Assembly: GCF_900109465.1 (NCBI RefSeq)
Contig: NZ_FOAZ01000036.1
Location: 1 to 61,705, forward strand
Reading direction: 5' to 3'
Source: Streptacidiphilus jiangxiensis
Lineage (GTDB): Bacteria > Actinomycetota > Actinomycetes > Streptomycetales > Streptomycetaceae
Length of the DNA: 61,705 nucleotides
Part shown: positions 43,637 through 52,346 of the stretch, in pieces
Layout: each line of letters begins with the position of its first letter
How positions within the stretch are numbered: the first letter of the stretch is position 1
Notes under the pieces: generated by a model
What the model was told of the DNA's origin: nothing
Database searches by the model: none
What the model saw: only the letters and a program-made list of their open reading frames with translations
Made by a program: the position numbers and the translations under genes

Positions 43637-44151
43637 ACCGCCACCTGCACGCGCAGCATCTTTGCGCAGCGGGCCAGTTCGGCGGCCTGCTGGGCGCAGC
43701 GGGCCGTGATCTCGTCGGTCGGGGCGGGTCCGCCGTCGCCCGCCCCGATCAGGTCGTCGGGGCAGGCGGCGATCTGGGTGGGGACCACCCAGCCGCCCAT
43801 CGCCTTGGCCACGGTGCGCAGTTGCTCCGCGACGACGTTGCCGCTGCGCGGTCCGCTGCCGTGGGCCAGGACGCCGACGGCCTTGTCCGTCAGGGCGTCG
43901 CCCGGCAGCAGGTCCAGCGCGGACTTGAGCCGGCCGGAGTAGCCGGCGTGATAGACGGGCGTGGCCAGCAGGACCGCGTCGGCGTCGGCGACGGCCCGGC
44001 GCCAATCGGGCACGTCGGCGGTGGTGAAGCCGGCCAGGTCGACGACGTCGACATCGGCGCCCTGGTCGCGGAGCGCGGCGGCGGCGACCGCCGCCATGGC
44101 GGCGGTCGCGGACGGGTGGTTCGGGGATCCGTTGACGAGCAGGGCTCGCAT
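43633..44151 (-). CDS. NADPH-dependent FMN reductase family flavoprotein
   Basis: 172 aa, flavodoxin-like. MRALLVNGSPNHPSATAAM binds the FMN phosphate, LATPVYHAGYSGRLKSALDLL is the family signature and VGVLAHGSGPRSG follows. It probably supplies reduced FMN to the luciferase-like oxidoreductase or reduces a pathway intermediate. The stop overlaps the ribD start by 4 nt. Confidence 0.84.
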   Translation of the reverse strand: MRALLVNGSPNHPSATAAMAAVAAAALRDQGADVDVVDLAGFTTADVPDWRRAVADADAVLLATPVYHAGYSGRLKSALDLLPGDALTDKAVGVLAHGSGPRSGNVVAEQLRTVAKAMGGWVVPTQIAACPDDLIGAGDGGPAPTDEITARCAQQAAELARCAKMLRVQVAV

Positions 44152-44210
44152 GGTGTGTCGGGCCTTCCGTGCGTGGGAGTGAGAGGACGAGGTGAAACGG
44201 ATGGGGCGGC

Positions 44211-44864
44211 TCAGCCGGCGTCGCGGGTCAGCTCGATCGCGTGCTGCGTCACCCGTGCCTTGGTCTCCAGGTAGTGGCGGTTGTAGGGGGTGAGGTGGAC
44301 GCCGGTGGAGAGCCGCTCGGTCACCTCCACCCCGCAGGCGCGCAACTGACGGACCTTCTCGGGGTTGTTGGTCAGCAGCCGGACGCGGCTGACGCCGAGC
44401 GCGGCGAGCATGTCGGCCGCGACCTGGTAGTCGCGCGAGTCGGCGGCGAGGTCCAGGCGCTCGTTGGCCTCGTACGTGTCCAGCCCCTCGTCCTGCAGCA
44501 CATAGGTGTCGATCTTGTTGTAGAGGCCGATGCCGCGACCCTCCTGGCGCAGGTAGAGCAGGTAGCCCCCGGCCTTCTCGATCTCCTGAAGGGCCTCGTT
44601 CAGCTGCGGGCCGCAGTCGCAGCGCGCGGAGCCGAGCACGTCGCCGGTCAGGCACTCCGAGTGCACGCGCACCAGCGGCTCGGGGTTGTTCCGGTGGTCG
44701 CCCAGACCGATCGCGACGTGCTCCTCCTGGTCGCTGAGGCCGGTGAAGCTGAAGACGTCCGCGCCGAGCCAGTCGCCGAACGGGGTCTTGAGCGGGACGT
44801 GAACCTGGGCGCGAACGGCGCAGCCGCCGGTGGCGGTGGCGGGGCGCTGGTCGATCGTGGTCAT
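44211..44864 (-). CDS. ribA: GTP cyclohydrolase II, stand-alone RibA type
   Basis: 217 aa. HSECLTGDVLGSARCDCG carries the three zinc cysteines, and LRQEGRGIGLYNKI holds the catalytic residues. It lacks the DHBP synthase domain that actinobacterial housekeeping RibBA enzymes usually carry. GTP becomes 2,5-diamino-6-ribosylamino-4(3H)-pyrimidinone 5'-phosphate, formate and pyrophosphate. Toxoflavin synthesis is the known precedent for using RibA and RibD homologues to start a natural product. No FMN riboswitch is visible upstream. Confidence 0.92.
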   Translation of the reverse strand: MTTIDQRPATATGGCAVRAQVHVPLKTPFGDWLGADVFSFTGLSDQEEHVAIGLGDHRNNPEPLVRVHSECLTGDVLGSARCDCGPQLNEALQEIEKAGGYLLYLRQEGRGIGLYNKIDTYVLQDEGLDTYEANERLDLAADSRDYQVAADMLAALGVSRVRLLTNNPEKVRQLRACGVEVTERLSTGVHLTPYNRHYLETKARVTQHAIELTRDAG

Positions 44865-44921
44865 GGCAGTCTCCTCGGACTCGGTACGAGTGGGTGTGAG
44901 TCGGTGGTGCGGTGTGAGGTG

Positions 44922-46118
44922 TCAGAAGGTCAGCTCGGGGGCGTGGCTCCCGAGCTCGGAGCGCCAGCTGTCGGCCAGTCGCTGGTTGGCCGAGCGGACC
45001 TGGGCGGGTTCCGCTTGGTGGGTGGGACTGTTGGGAACGGCCCACAGGGGTGTCAGGCGGGCGCCGCGCAGGGCCTTGGCCTGCGCCGAGGAGGCGCCCA
45101 GGTGGACGCGGCGCACCCGGCCGTCCCGGTAGGCGTCGCGAATGGGCTGGTAGAAGGCGAGGGAGAAGTACTCCTGGGCGCCGAGCAGCCGCGGGTAGTC
45201 GAAGCCGGCCGCGCGGATCCAGGTGGTCCCGGCGAAGTCGTAGGCGAGGCTGAAGCCGACCATCCGGTCGTCGTCCACGTAGCAGGCGCGAACCGTGCCG
45301 GTGTCCCCCAGACCGGCGGCCTGCTCTCGCAGCAGCCGCCGCAGCGGTTCCGGATCGGGCGCGTGGCCGTACTTGTCCTGCAGTCGCGCCAGCAGCTCTC
45401 CGGCCTGCGACCAGCAGGCCGACAGCGGCAGCTGCCGCAGCTCGTAGCCGGCCTCGGCAAAGCGCCGTTCCTCCGTGCGCACGACGCTGCGCCGCTTGCG
45501 CGGCAGCGCGGCCAGGTAGGCCTCGAAGTCGTCGCCCGGCAGGTCGATGGCGGCGTCCAGCTTCTGCAGGTGCGCCGTGGCGACGCCGGTGGCGCCGCGA
45601 AGCTCCTCGACCACCTCGTCCTGGACGTACAGCCACCACGCCTGGTCCGCGCCGAACCCGTCGGCGACGCCGGAGACGCAGTCGCCGAGCAGCCGAAGGC
45701 AGGTGGTGCGTTCCCCCTGCGTCAGTGACGGGTCGAGCAGCGGCGCGTTGCGGTAGCCGCGCCGCGCGCCCGCGATGACAAGCCGCGCCGCCTCCGTGAC
45801 GCCCGCGAGCCGCTCGTGCGGGCGGTAGCCCGCGTTCAGCTCGTTGTGCACCCGGTAGACCGGGGTCGCTGCGAGCAGACGGCCGGTCGGGCCGGTGAGC
45901 AGCACGTAGCGGGCGGTCACGGCGGGAGAGTTCTCCTCGTGGCGCAGCCAGCGGTGGCTGAGGTAGAGGCCCGCGTCGACGGCGATGCGGTCCCATTCGG
46001 TCGCGTCGACGTCGTCCAGGCTCTCGACGACGGTGGCGGTGACGGGGATGGCCGGCGCGGTCGCGGCGTCCGCAGCGACCGCCTGACCGCCGGAACCGGC
46101 CGCAGTGGGCGCGGTCAT
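44922..46118 (-). CDS. FemAB-like / GNAT-fold acyltransferase of the array
   Basis: 398 aa from the ATG overlapping the ATP-grasp stop (ATGA). Residues 205-222 (LPRKRRSVVRTEERRFAE) and about 288-360 (VGFSLAYDF, AAGFDYPRL, LAFYQPIRDAYRDG, RGARLTPLW) align with the paralogue at 1239-2558. Proteins of this fold can pass an aminoacyl group from tRNA, as PacB does in pacidamycin synthesis. Its use here is inferred. It is separated from ribA by 57 nt. Confidence 0.75.
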   Translation of the reverse strand: MTAPTAAGSGGQAVAADAATAPAIPVTATVVESLDDVDATEWDRIAVDAGLYLSHRWLRHEENSPAVTARYVLLTGPTGRLLAATPVYRVHNELNAGYRPHERLAGVTEAARLVIAGARRGYRNAPLLDPSLTQGERTTCLRLLGDCVSGVADGFGADQAWWLYVQDEVVEELRGATGVATAHLQKLDAAIDLPGDDFEAYLAALPRKRRSVVRTEERRFAEAGYELRQLPLSACWSQAGELLARLQDKYGHAPDPEPLRRLLREQAAGLGDTGTVRACYVDDDRMVGFSLAYDFAGTTWIRAAGFDYPRLLGAQEYFSLAFYQPIRDAYRDGRVRRVHLGASSAQAKALRGARLTPLWAVPNSPTHQAEPAQVRSANQRLADSWRSELGSHAPELTF

Positions 46119-47419
46119 CGCGGCACGGCCGGGCCGCCGAAGCGGGCGACCAGGTCGTGGGCGGTGCGGGCGGCGTCGAGCTGGGCGGCCAGGTCGAGGC
46201 CGCCGACCTCGGCGAGCGAGACCGTCAGACCCGCGAGCGCGTCGACGCTCTCGGCACGCACGAAGCCGCGTGGCCGCAGACCCTCCACGACCGGATGGAC
46301 CCAGCCGCCCGCTTGCGCGACCGCCGCGACCGCGGCCTCCGCCCCGTCTCCATCTCCGTCGGGCAGCAGGAACTCCGCGGCCCACTGCGGCGCGCCGGCC
46401 CCGGACGGACGCCGCCCGAGCAGGGCGACATCGACCGAGGAGTAGCCGCGGCTGGTCCAGTGCAGGAGCGTCGCCCAGGAGGTGCGCGGGTTGCACTCGA
46501 GCAGCACCACCCTGTCGTCGTCGGCGCAGACCAGGTCGAAGTCGGCGATGCCCTGGTAGTCGGCCGCGTCCAGGACCGCACGCGCGGCCTCGACCAGGCG
46601 CGCCGGAGGCTCGTAGGCGGGCGTGACGCGGGGCCGGTACAGGGGGTGGCGTTCGTCGTCCGTGCGACCCTTCACGCTCCATCCGGTGGTCCGGCACGTC
46701 CCCTCGGCATGCCGCACCATCTCCAGGGAGCACTCGACCCCGGCGACGAAACTCTCGACCACGACGTGCGTTGCGTGGTCCCGACCCAGTGCACGAGCCG
46801 CAGCCAGCGCCTCGGCACCGGAGCGGGCCCGGCCCTGCTGGTGGCCCGCCCAGGCGAGCGCGCCCTTGACGACCACGCCGGCCCGGGCGCCGTCGCCGAC
46901 CCTGAGCACGTCGTCCGCGCCCTGCTCGTGCCCGTCGCGTTCGGACCAGACAGCACCGTCTGCGACGGTGACGCCGGCCTGTTGGGCGAGCTGTCGGGTG
47001 GCGGCCTTGTCCAGGAGCCGGCGGACCGGTTTGGCGTCGTAGCGGTCGGCGGCCTCGGCGAGCTCGGCCGCCGCGAGGGTCGCCGAGTCGGGGTCCGAGG
47101 TGATCACCAGGCCCGCACGGCCCCCGCGCCCGGCGGGCCTGGTGCCCTCTGCGTCCGGGCCGGTCCCGGCGAGCCCGGCACCCACGAGCGCCTGCGGGTC
47201 GCCCGGCGCGTGCCAGGCGAGGCGCGGGCCGATGGCGGTGGCCTCCCGGACCAGTTCCGGATCCGGTGGGGCGATCACGAGGACCTCGGCGCCGACCTCG
47301 GCCGCGCTGCGCAGTGCGGAGCGCCACAGCGGTCGGCCCAGGCGGCGGGGGTTGCCCGCGCGGATCAGCATCCCGGCCGCGCCGGCACCGGCGCGGGCGG
47401 CGTCTGCGGCGGCGCTCAC
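46115..47419 (-). CDS. ATP-grasp ligase A, translationally coupled to a secreted peptide
   Basis: 434 aa from the GTG at 47419, which overlaps the stop of the upstream peptide gene (GTGA). The 5' open frame to 47725 belongs to no better start. VVVKGALAWAGHQQ is the ATP-binding lysine region, and ADFDLVCADDDRVVLLECNPR has the metal-binding Glu and Asn as in PylC/CarB-type enzymes. Coupling to an encoded peptide recalls PGM1 of pheganomycin synthesis, an ATP-grasp peptide ligase that extends ribosomal peptides. That parallel is inferred. Confidence 0.78.
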   Translation of the reverse strand: MSAAADAARAGAGAAGMLIRAGNPRRLGRPLWRSALRSAAEVGAEVLVIAPPDPELVREATAIGPRLAWHAPGDPQALVGAGLAGTGPDAEGTRPAGRGGRAGLVITSDPDSATLAAAELAEAADRYDAKPVRRLLDKAATRQLAQQAGVTVADGAVWSERDGHEQGADDVLRVGDGARAGVVVKGALAWAGHQQGRARSGAEALAAARALGRDHATHVVVESFVAGVECSLEMVRHAEGTCRTTGWSVKGRTDDERHPLYRPRVTPAYEPPARLVEAARAVLDAADYQGIADFDLVCADDDRVVLLECNPRTSWATLLHWTSRGYSSVDVALLGRRPSGAGAPQWAAEFLLPDGDGDGAEAAVAAVAQAGGWVHPVVEGLRPRGFVRAESVDALAGLTVSLAEVGGLDLAAQLDAARTAHDLVARFGGPAVPR

Positions 47420-47586
47420 GACGTCGGGGCCGCGGCGGACGGCGGGGTCGCGGCGTTCCAGCCCATGTCGGCCTGCTGGACCTGGTGGGCCGGGGTGGAG
47501 TTCGCCTGGACGGCGGCGCCGCCGAGGACGAGGGCCAGAGCGCCGAGGACGAGGCCGGCCACGCGGGCGCAGAAAGTGTTCTTCAT
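47416..47586 (-). CDS. 56-aa peptide with secretion signal, first gene of the biosynthetic array
   Basis: Too short for most ORF filters: MKNTFCARVAGLVLGALALV opens a clear Sec-type signal, ending near AAVQA, with likely cleavage after residue 28. About 28 mature residues follow, containing HQVQQADMGWNAATPP and ending SAAAPTS. GAGCAAGA lies upstream as a weak ribosome site. Its stop overlaps the ATP-grasp start. It may be a substrate of the array, a signalling peptide or an unrelated exported peptide. No Cys in the mature part argues against lanthipeptides. Confidence 0.55.
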   Translation of the reverse strand: MKNTFCARVAGLVLGALALVLGGAAVQANSTPAHQVQQADMGWNAATPPSAAAPTS

Positions 47587-47718
47587 GTGCGGTCTTGCTC
47601 CTTGCCGTGCATTCGGCCGTGCAGTCGGCCGTGTCGTTCTCCACCGACAGTTCGTCGGCGACTGATCTCATCCTGGGGGCGCTCAACAGGCTGTTTAAGC
47701 CGTTACGACCTGCGCAGC

Positions 47719-47758
47719 TGTACATTGCCTAGATGTGAAGCCAGAACAGACCTGTACA
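47719..47758. promoter_or_regulatory. paired TGTACA sites at the LuxR gene start
   Basis: TGTACA occurs at 47719-47724 and 47753-47758, 34 bp apart. Both are preceded by CT- or CC-type flanks, and the second lies inside the first codons of the LuxR gene. They sit between the divergent cluster and its regulator and could be regulator sites. A chance occurrence is not excluded. Confidence 0.35.
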
Positions 47759-48733
47759 AATCGGGACAGTTGCTCGCACATCAGCGGCAGCTGCCCCGAG
47801 GCGCTGGCCTGCTACGAGCGCGCCCTGGCCGGTGAGGGCGTCCCGACCCGGGAGGTTCCCGGCTGTCTGATGCGGCTCGGGCTGATCGTCCCGAGGGACG
47901 ATGCGCCCGGGTTCTCGCAGGCGGTGCCACCCGCCGTCGGCGGCTGGAGCGCCCTGCGACCGCTGGAGGAGCAGCTCTCCGCGATCGAGCGGCAACACGC
48001 GCGGACCAAGGCCGCACTCTCCCTCTTCGAGGGCGTCTACAGCGCCTTCCACGCCCGCAACCCGGTCCACATCGGCGTGCTGTCCGGCAAAGCTGTGATC
48101 GACAAGGCGCTCGACGCGGCCGCGCAGGCCTGTCGGACCGAGCTGCTGACCGCGCAGCCCGGCGGCGGGCGCCCGTCGGAGGTGCTGGAGGAGGCGGTCG
48201 CCCGGGAGCAGGCCTTCGCCGAGCGCGGCGTGCGCCGCCGCACGCTGTACCAGCACACCGTCCGCTCGCACCGACCCACGCTGGCCTACGTGGAACGGAT
48301 CACCGCATCCGGCGCCGAGGTGCGGACCTTGCCGGAGATCTTCGAGCGGCTCATCGTCATCGACCGGGAACTCGCGTTCATCCCGATGAGCGAGGATCGG
48401 ATCAGTGCCGCGCTGGAGATCCGCCATCCGGCACTGGTGCGGTACCTGGTGCTGATGTTCGACCACGCCTGGGACCGCGCCGCTCCGCTGGAGGGCTCCG
48501 ACGGCACGGCCACACCGCAGGAGGCCGTGGAGATCGTCAGCGACATCCAGCGCTCGATCCTCGGCCGGGTCGTGGCCGGCGAGACCGACGAGGCGATCGC
48601 GCGCCGCCTGGGGATGAGCCGCCGCAGCGTCGTCGAGCACGTCCGCAAGGTCTCCGTGCAGCTCGGCAGCAACAGCCGCGCCCAGCTCGGCTACCTGCTG
48701 GCCACCTCCGGTCTGCTGGAGGACCCGGCATAG
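47735..48733 (+). CDS. LuxR-type HTH regulator of the array, Cys-rich N-terminus
   Basis: 332 aa from a GTG. The C-terminal LuxR helix-turn-helix is ETDEAIARRLGMSRRSVVEHV. The middle has a TrmB/phospholipase-D-like fold, as in many actinobacterial regulators (RRRTLYQHTV, IDRELAFIPMS). The N-terminus has four cysteines within 19 residues (positions 7, 13, 20 and 25). It is divergent from the 47.6 to 38 kb array and is the likely pathway-specific regulator. Confidence 0.83.
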   Translation: MKPEQTCTNRDSCSHISGSCPEALACYERALAGEGVPTREVPGCLMRLGLIVPRDDAPGFSQAVPPAVGGWSALRPLEEQLSAIERQHARTKAALSLFEGVYSAFHARNPVHIGVLSGKAVIDKALDAAAQACRTELLTAQPGGGRPSEVLEEAVAREQAFAERGVRRRTLYQHTVRSHRPTLAYVERITASGAEVRTLPEIFERLIVIDRELAFIPMSEDRISAALEIRHPALVRYLVLMFDHAWDRAAPLEGSDGTATPQEAVEIVSDIQRSILGRVVAGETDEAIARRLGMSRRSVVEHVRKVSVQLGSNSRAQLGYLLATSGLLEDPA

Positions 48734-48871
48734 CAGCGGTCGTCGCCCGTGCTCGTGTCAGGGGTCCGGATGTTCGACCGGCCCGGCGGTGCAATGGTCC
48801 GACTCGACCCGCTCAGCGTGACGCAGGCCGGAGACGTGACGAACGTTCTGGCGCGCGTCCGGCGCTGAGCC

Positions 48872-49504
48872 TCATCCGAGCGGGCCCTGCCGGTACTCCG
48901 TCATCGCATCGAGGAGCCAGTCCGCGAGGTACTGGGCGAAGGAGGCGCGGACCAGCAGGCGGTAGGTGGGCTCGGCCGGTTCGGCGGCGAGCTGGTCGAT
49001 GACCACCTGCACCTTGGAGACCGTCGTCTGCACGCAGCGGCCCGCGCCGAAGGCACGCGGGTGCAGGTCCACCGAGCAGCCCTGCTCCAGGACCGCGCGG
49101 GCCGAGGGGCCGGACAGCTCCAGGGTGGTCCGGTTGGCGGAGACGTCCACGACCGAGCCGGTGTCGTCCCCCAGGGCCTGGCGCAGCGTCCGCTCGATCG
49201 TCGGGGCGGCGCCGTCCGGGCCGACGACCAGCCATTCGTCCGGCCCGAGCCAGAGCACCCGCAGCGCGCCCGTCTCCGCCACCGCGCCGGAGCGGGTCGG
49301 CAGGGGCGTGCCCAGCAGCCTGCCCGCGCGGGCGGCTGCCGGGTCGGCGGGGTCGAGGCGGAGGTTCAGTTGGGCGAGGTAGGGGATCTCGCGCAGCAGG
49401 ACGCCGCGCGGGCCGGGGACGGACCCGGCGGCGAGCCGGTCGGCGAGCGCGCCGAGCGGGCTGCGCCGCAGGTGGGCGAGCGGGGCGAGATGGTCAACCG
49501 TCAC
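48872..49504 (-). CDS. soxG: sarcosine oxidase subunit gamma
   Basis: 210 aa from a GTG that overlaps the end of soxA by 11 nt. VLWLGPDEWLVVG and VVDVSANRTTLELSGPSARAVL are gamma-subunit motifs related to the GcvT C-terminal fold. It is the last gene of the soxBDAG operon. The small subunit is needed for the heterotetrameric enzyme. Confidence 0.88.
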   Translation of the reverse strand: MTVDHLAPLAHLRRSPLGALADRLAAGSVPGPRGVLLREIPYLAQLNLRLDPADPAAARAGRLLGTPLPTRSGAVAETGALRVLWLGPDEWLVVGPDGAAPTIERTLRQALGDDTGSVVDVSANRTTLELSGPSARAVLEQGCSVDLHPRAFGAGRCVQTTVSKVQVVIDQLAAEPAEPTYRLLVRASFAQYLADWLLDAMTEYRQGPLG

Positions 49505-52346
49505 GGCGGGTTCCCTTCGGGTCGAAGAGGACGGGTTCGGTGACGGTCGCCGCGACGGTGCGGCCGTCCGGGAGCGGGGCGAGGACCGTGTCGCCGATCC
49601 GGTCCCGCCCGCCGCGCACCAGCGCCAGGGCGAAAGTGCGGCCGAGCGCGGCGCTGCGGTAGCTGGAGGTGACGTGGCCGAGCGACTCGGCAGGCACGGC
49701 CGTGACGTCGGTCCCGGGGGCGACCAGTTGCGCGCCCTCGGGCAGCAGCTCGGCGCGGTCGACGGGCAGCAGGCCGACGAGGTGCTTGCGGTCGACGCGG
49801 GAGGTGTCGGCGCGGGCGAAGGAGCGTCTGCCGACGAAGTCCTTGTGCCGGGCGACGATCCAGGACATGCCGAGGTCCTGAGGGGTGACGGTGCCATCGG
49901 TGTCCTGGCCGACGATGGGGTAGCCCTTCTCGGCGCGCAGCACGTGCATGGTCTCGGTGCCGTAGGGGGTGATCCCGGCGTGCGCGCCGTAGGCGAGCAC
50001 GGCCTCCCAGAGTGCGAGCCCGTACCAACCGGCCACGTTGACCTCGTAGGAGAGTTCGCCGGAGAAGGAGATCCGGCAGATCCGGGCCGGGAGGCCGTTC
50101 GCGAGCTCGGTGTGGCGGACGGTCATGAACGGGAAGGCCTCGTTCGAGACGTCCAGTCCGGGCGCCAGTGCGGCCAGGACCTCGCGCGAGCGGGGGCCGA
50201 CCACGGCCACGGTGGTCCACTGCTCGGTCACGGAGGTGCAGCTGACGCGCAGTTCGGGCCATTCGGTCTGCAGCCACTCCTCCATCCAGTCCAGGACGGC
50301 GGCGGCGTTCCCGGTGGTCGTGGTGAGGTAGTAGTGGTCGGGGGCGAGGCGCACGGTGACGCCGTCGTCGAAGACCATGCCGTCGGCCCGGCACATGACG
50401 CCGTAGCGGGCGGAGCCGACGGGCAGCTTGGCGAAGCCGTTGGTGTAGAGGCGGTCGAGGAACACCCCGGCGTCGGGGCCGATCACGTCGATCTTGCCGA
50501 GGGTGGAGGCGTCCATCATCGCGACGCCCTCGCGGGCCGCGCGGCACTCGCGCAGCACGGCCGCGTCCATGTCCTCGCCGGGGCGCGGGTAGTAGCGCGG
50601 GCGGTGCCACTGGCCGACGTTCTCGAACACCGCGCCGCGCCGGACGTGCCAGGGGTGGACGGGTGTGGTGCGCACCGGGTCGAAGAGCGGACCGCGTTCG
50701 CGCCCGGCGAGCAGCGCGAAGGAGACCGGCACGTACGGGCCGCGGTAGGTGGTGGTGCCGACCTCGCCCGGCGAGCGGGCACCGAGCAACTGCGCGATGA
50801 CGCCGATCGCGGCAACCCCGCAGGACTTGCCCTGGTCGTGGGCGGTCCCGATGGTGGTGTAGCGCTTGATGTGCTCGACCGAGCGCATGCCGGCGCGCAC
50901 GGCCCGGTGCACGTCGGCGACGGTCGCGTCGCGCTGGGTGTCGACGAAGTGGTCGCGCCAGGTGGACGGGTCGCCGCTCTCGCCGGGGACGAGCCAGACG
51001 GGGCGCGGTGCCGCGGGCGGTTCGTCGCCCGTGCAGGACGGCGTCGCGGGCACCTCGACGGGGAATCCGGCAGCGGTCGCCGCCTCGGCCCCGGCAGTGA
51101 GCCCCTCGGTGAGGCAGCCGGCGAGGTCGTGGCGGCCGCGGGCCGATCCGGCGGTCCGGACGTCCTGGGCCGCGCGGTCCGGGACGAAGGCGGCGAGGGC
51201 CTCGTCGTAGCGGACGGTGCCGCGGGCCATGCTCCACAGGTGCACCGCCGGGCTCCAGCCGCCGGAGACGGCGAGCAGGTCGCACGCCAGCTCCTGGACG
51301 GCGCCGGTCAGTTGTCCGTCGTCGGTGAGGGCGGAGACGCGGACGCCGGTCAGACGCTCCTCCCCTTCGGTCCCCACGACGGCGGACCCGGCCAGCACCT
51401 CGATCCCGGCGGCGCGCGCGGCCTCCACGAGTGCGGCGGGCGGCTCGGGGCGGGTGTCCACGAGCGCGGGCACCACGGCGCCGGCGGCGGCCAGCTCCAG
51501 CGCAGTGGCGTAGGCGCTGTCGCCGGTGGTGAACACCACGGCGCGGCGGCCGGGCAGGACAGCGTAGCGGCCCAGGTAGGTGCGGACGGCAGCGGCCGCC
51601 ATCACGCCGGGACGGTCGTTGCCCGCGAAGACCAGGGGGCGCTCGTGGGCGCCGGTGGCCAGCACCACCTGGCGGGCGCGGAGGTGCCACAGGCGTCCGC
51701 CGCCGCCCGGCCGGTCGGGGCGGCGCTCGGCGACGAGCACGTAGTTGCGGTCGTGGTAGCCGATGGCGGTGGCCCGCGTCAGCACCCGCGTCTCCGGCTG
51801 CGTCTCCAGCTCGGCGCGGACCTCGGCCACCCAGGCCGGGCCGGGCCGCCCGTCGATCTCCTCGCGCCCGCCGAGCAGGGCGCCGCCCAGCTCCGGCTGG
51901 TCGTCGACGAGGACGACCCGTGCGCCCGAGCGTCCGGCGGCCAGAGCCGCGGCGAGCCCGGCCGGGCCGGCCCCGACGACCAGGACGTCGGTGTGCAGGT
52001 ACGTCTTGTCGAACAGAGCTTCGTCGGGTTCCTCCTCCAGCCGTCCGCGGCCCTGCAGTCCGGTGGCGACGAGCCCGTCGCACAGCTCGACGGTGGTGGC
52101 GAGCTGCATCGGCTCGTTCTGGGGGCGTTCGAGCTGCACCAGCGCGTGCGGGTCGTCGACGCCGGCGGTGACGACGCCGCGTGGCCGCTCCCGGTACAGG
52201 CTCGGGCCGACGGTGAGGACACCGTTGGCGATCAGCGCCGAGGCGAGCGTGTCGCCGGACAGTCCGGGGTACTCGACGCCGTCGAAGGTGAAGCGCAGCG
52301 GCGCGGAGCGGTCCACCCGGCCGCCGGTGGGCAGGCGGCTGCTCAT
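49494..52346 (-). CDS. soxA: sarcosine oxidase subunit alpha
   Basis: 950 aa starting MSSRLPTGGRVDRSAPL. An N-terminal ferredoxin-like fold (YPGLSGDTLASALIANG) comes first. A dinucleotide-binding site follows (VVGAGPAGLAAALAAGRSG, about 110-130), then the NAD-linked half. The C-terminal half is a GcvT-like folate domain that accepts the methyl group as 5,10-methylene-tetrahydrofolate. It catalyses the conversion of sarcosine to glycine together with SoxB, SoxD and SoxG. The start overlaps the soxD stop (ATGA). Confidence 0.95.
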   Translation of the reverse strand: MSSRLPTGGRVDRSAPLRFTFDGVEYPGLSGDTLASALIANGVLTVGPSLYRERPRGVVTAGVDDPHALVQLERPQNEPMQLATTVELCDGLVATGLQGRGRLEEEPDEALFDKTYLHTDVLVVGAGPAGLAAALAAGRSGARVVLVDDQPELGGALLGGREEIDGRPGPAWVAEVRAELETQPETRVLTRATAIGYHDRNYVLVAERRPDRPGGGGRLWHLRARQVVLATGAHERPLVFAGNDRPGVMAAAAVRTYLGRYAVLPGRRAVVFTTGDSAYATALELAAAGAVVPALVDTRPEPPAALVEAARAAGIEVLAGSAVVGTEGEERLTGVRVSALTDDGQLTGAVQELACDLLAVSGGWSPAVHLWSMARGTVRYDEALAAFVPDRAAQDVRTAGSARGRHDLAGCLTEGLTAGAEAATAAGFPVEVPATPSCTGDEPPAAPRPVWLVPGESGDPSTWRDHFVDTQRDATVADVHRAVRAGMRSVEHIKRYTTIGTAHDQGKSCGVAAIGVIAQLLGARSPGEVGTTTYRGPYVPVSFALLAGRERGPLFDPVRTTPVHPWHVRRGAVFENVGQWHRPRYYPRPGEDMDAAVLRECRAAREGVAMMDASTLGKIDVIGPDAGVFLDRLYTNGFAKLPVGSARYGVMCRADGMVFDDGVTVRLAPDHYYLTTTTGNAAAVLDWMEEWLQTEWPELRVSCTSVTEQWTTVAVVGPRSREVLAALAPGLDVSNEAFPFMTVRHTELANGLPARICRISFSGELSYEVNVAGWYGLALWEAVLAYGAHAGITPYGTETMHVLRAEKGYPIVGQDTDGTVTPQDLGMSWIVARHKDFVGRRSFARADTSRVDRKHLVGLLPVDRAELLPEGAQLVAPGTDVTAVPAESLGHVTSSYRSAALGRTFALALVRGGRDRIGDTVLAPLPDGRTVAATVTEPVLFDPKGTRRDG

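Noticed and set aside
44865..44921. FMN riboswitch upstream of ribA
   Set aside because: Only 57 bp separate ribA from the previous gene, too short for the conserved RFN element; none of its motifs is seen.
47416..47586. Lanthipeptide or lasso peptide precursor
   Set aside because: No LanM/LanB, lasso cyclase or B protein is nearby; the mature peptide has no Cys and starts with a Sec signal.
37795..48733. Ordinary riboflavin biosynthesis operon
   Set aside because: RibA and RibD are present, but lumazine synthase and riboflavin synthase are missing, and ligases, a Fem-like enzyme and an exporter are added.
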